From JBKCUI01 sp052161625 (GTDB taxonomy: Bacteria; Planctomycetota; Planctomycetia; Pirellulales; Pirellulaceae), in assembly GCA_052161625.1 (NCBI GenBank), contig CP197412.1: a stretch of 64,000 nt of DNA; one strand, written 5' to 3'. Every line of letters starts with the position of its first letter. Within the stretch, counting starts at the first letter, position 1. Shown here in pieces: positions 63,167-64,000 of this stretch. A program made the translations under genes and the position numbers. Below the pieces are notes generated by a model. The model saw nothing but the letters and a program-made list of their open reading frames with translations. It was not told where the DNA came from and did not search any database.

Positions 63167-64000
63167 ATGAAACGAGTGATACGACGGTCGCTTGGAGTAT
63201 TCCTGGTTGGGTCACTCGCCTCCTTTTGCGCGCTCGATTTGATCGACCAAGTTCGATTGGATAGTTCCGTATTGTCTCTCGCAATTGGACGTGGCACGGC
63301 ACCGACTTGCCAAGAAGAAGGGAGCTCGCTCCTCGTTCAGCAAGGCCCCGGGACGTTAGGTCGCGAGTTTCAAAACTTCTCCGATCGGGCCCATCAGCGA
63401 ACCCACCGTCAAACGCTCCGGGCCTTCCAAGATTCGGTTGGGGATGCTTTCAAGTCGACGGTGCAGATCATTGTTCGGAACCGACAGGCTGCTCTCGGAG
63501 CCGTGGTTCATCCCGAGGGATGGATCGTTTCCAAATCAAGTGAAGTACCAGAGAAATTCGACGTGAAGCTTTGGGATCAGACCAAAGCAATTGGCCAAGT
63601 GCGGGCTCGACTCGACGATATGGACTTGGCTCTGATCAAAATCGAGCGAACTGGCCTGCTACCAATCCAATGGGGAACATCGGAAGAGATTCCCGTCGGA
63701 GGTTGGCTGATCAGCACCGACCTGCGAGCCACACCTCTCACGATCGGTGTTTTGAGTGTTGCCAACCGCAATATCAGGAAAGAAAAGCCTGTGTTAGGCG
63801 TTCGGTTGGGTGCCCCGCCCAGCGGTGAGACCGGGGCCGTGATTGAATCGGTCGTCGATGGAGGAGGCGCGGATCGAGCAGGGTTAAGAGTCGGCGATGT
63901 CATTCAATCCATCGAAGGAATCTCGTACGCCTCCATGGAGGATGTCTTAACCCGATTGCGTGAATTGAAGGCGGGACAATCGGTCGCATTGGACGTTCTG
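63167..64000 (+). CDS. HtrA-like pseudoprotease with PDZ domain (3' end beyond the window)
   Basis: Partial gene, 278 codons from ATG 63167 to the window edge, with an AAGGAG six bases before the start. A signal-like segment follows (SLGVFLVGSLASFCALDLI). The trypsin-like fold can be traced (AFKSTVQIIVRNRQAALGAV; DDMDLALIKIE), but the His position reads GWIVSKSSEV instead of a TNxHV type, and no GxSGGP segment is found (VGGWLISTDLRAT). The Asp is kept. A PDZ domain follows (VVDGGGADRAGLRVGDVIQS). It is probably a non-proteolytic partner or regulator of the upstream protease. The C-terminal part, perhaps a second PDZ, is outside the window. Confidence 0.9.
   Translation, partial: MKRVIRRSLGVFLVGSLASFCALDLIDQVRLDSSVLSLAIGRGTAPTCQEEGSSLLVQQGPGTLGREFQNFSDRAHQRTHRQTLRAFQDSVGDAFKSTVQIIVRNRQAALGAVVHPEGWIVSKSSEVPEKFDVKLWDQTKAIGQVRARLDDMDLALIKIERTGLLPIQWGTSEEIPVGGWLISTDLRATPLTIGVLSVANRNIRKEKPVLGVRLGAPPSGETGAVIESVVDGGGADRAGLRVGDVIQSIEGISYASMEDVLTRLRELKAGQSVALDVL

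Overview
The window looks like chromosomal DNA of a planctomycete, most likely of the Pirellula/Rhodopirellula type. This is an inference from content: a family of secreted amidohydrolase-like proteins, an M50-peptidase/HlyD/GAF membrane operon, zinc-ribbon membrane proteins, a glycine-oxidase-like gene beside a DUF4416 gene, and long repeat-rich intergenic stretches. No rRNA or tRNA gene was recognised.

Layout. 1-1250: the tail of one gene, then about 1 kb of layered repeats. 1253-11718 (minus): one apparent operon of prolyl oligopeptidase, transcription-repair coupling factor Mfd, a parvulin foldase and a very large Ycf48-like secreted protein. 11740-15154 (minus): a zinc-ribbon membrane protein and ilvD. 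15155-15616: repeats. 15617-16519 (minus): an ATP-grasp protein, divergent from an mlaE-mlaF-mlaD lipid-transport operon (16651-19671, plus). 19801-22839 (minus): malQ and asnS. 23102-23806 (minus): a secreted protein of unknown function. 24007-29609 (minus): a three-gene operon of GAF-HlyD, HlyD and PqqD-like/M50/HlyD proteins. 29710-31571 (minus): moeA and a MerC-like gene. 31698-32432 (plus): a YggS-type PLP protein. 32433-35360: a repeat field surrounding a RAYT-like transposase. 35379-47611 (minus): a seven-gene run of amidohydrolase-like proteins. 47854-49113 (minus): an unrelated Amidohydro_2 protein. 49216-54247 (plus): DinB, glutathione peroxidase, holA-like, rplS, a RegB-like histidine kinase and a DUF202 protein. 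54296-55411 (minus): an aminotransferase. 55615-59054 (plus): an AGCS symporter, a ThiO-like oxidase and DUF4416. 59058-59993 (minus): rsmH. 60571-61563 (minus): an SDR epimerase. 61787-64000 (plus): an HtrA-like protease followed by an HtrA-like pseudoprotease that runs off the window.

The most notable points are these. (1) The seven-gene amidohydrolase run carries nine amidohydrolase-like domains, of which only one keeps the HxH/H/H/D metal ligands. (2) The RAYT-like transposase is flanked on both sides by same-orientation copies of a short hairpin whose stem shows compensatory changes. (3) Heptanucleotide tracts sit at or just after the stop codons of four unrelated genes, always G-rich on the coding strand, and two of them form textbook G-quadruplex patterns. 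(4) The three-gene GAF-HlyD / HlyD / M50-HlyD operon has export-adaptor parts but no transporter ATPase. (5) An HtrA-like protease is followed by a relative that has lost the catalytic His and Ser.
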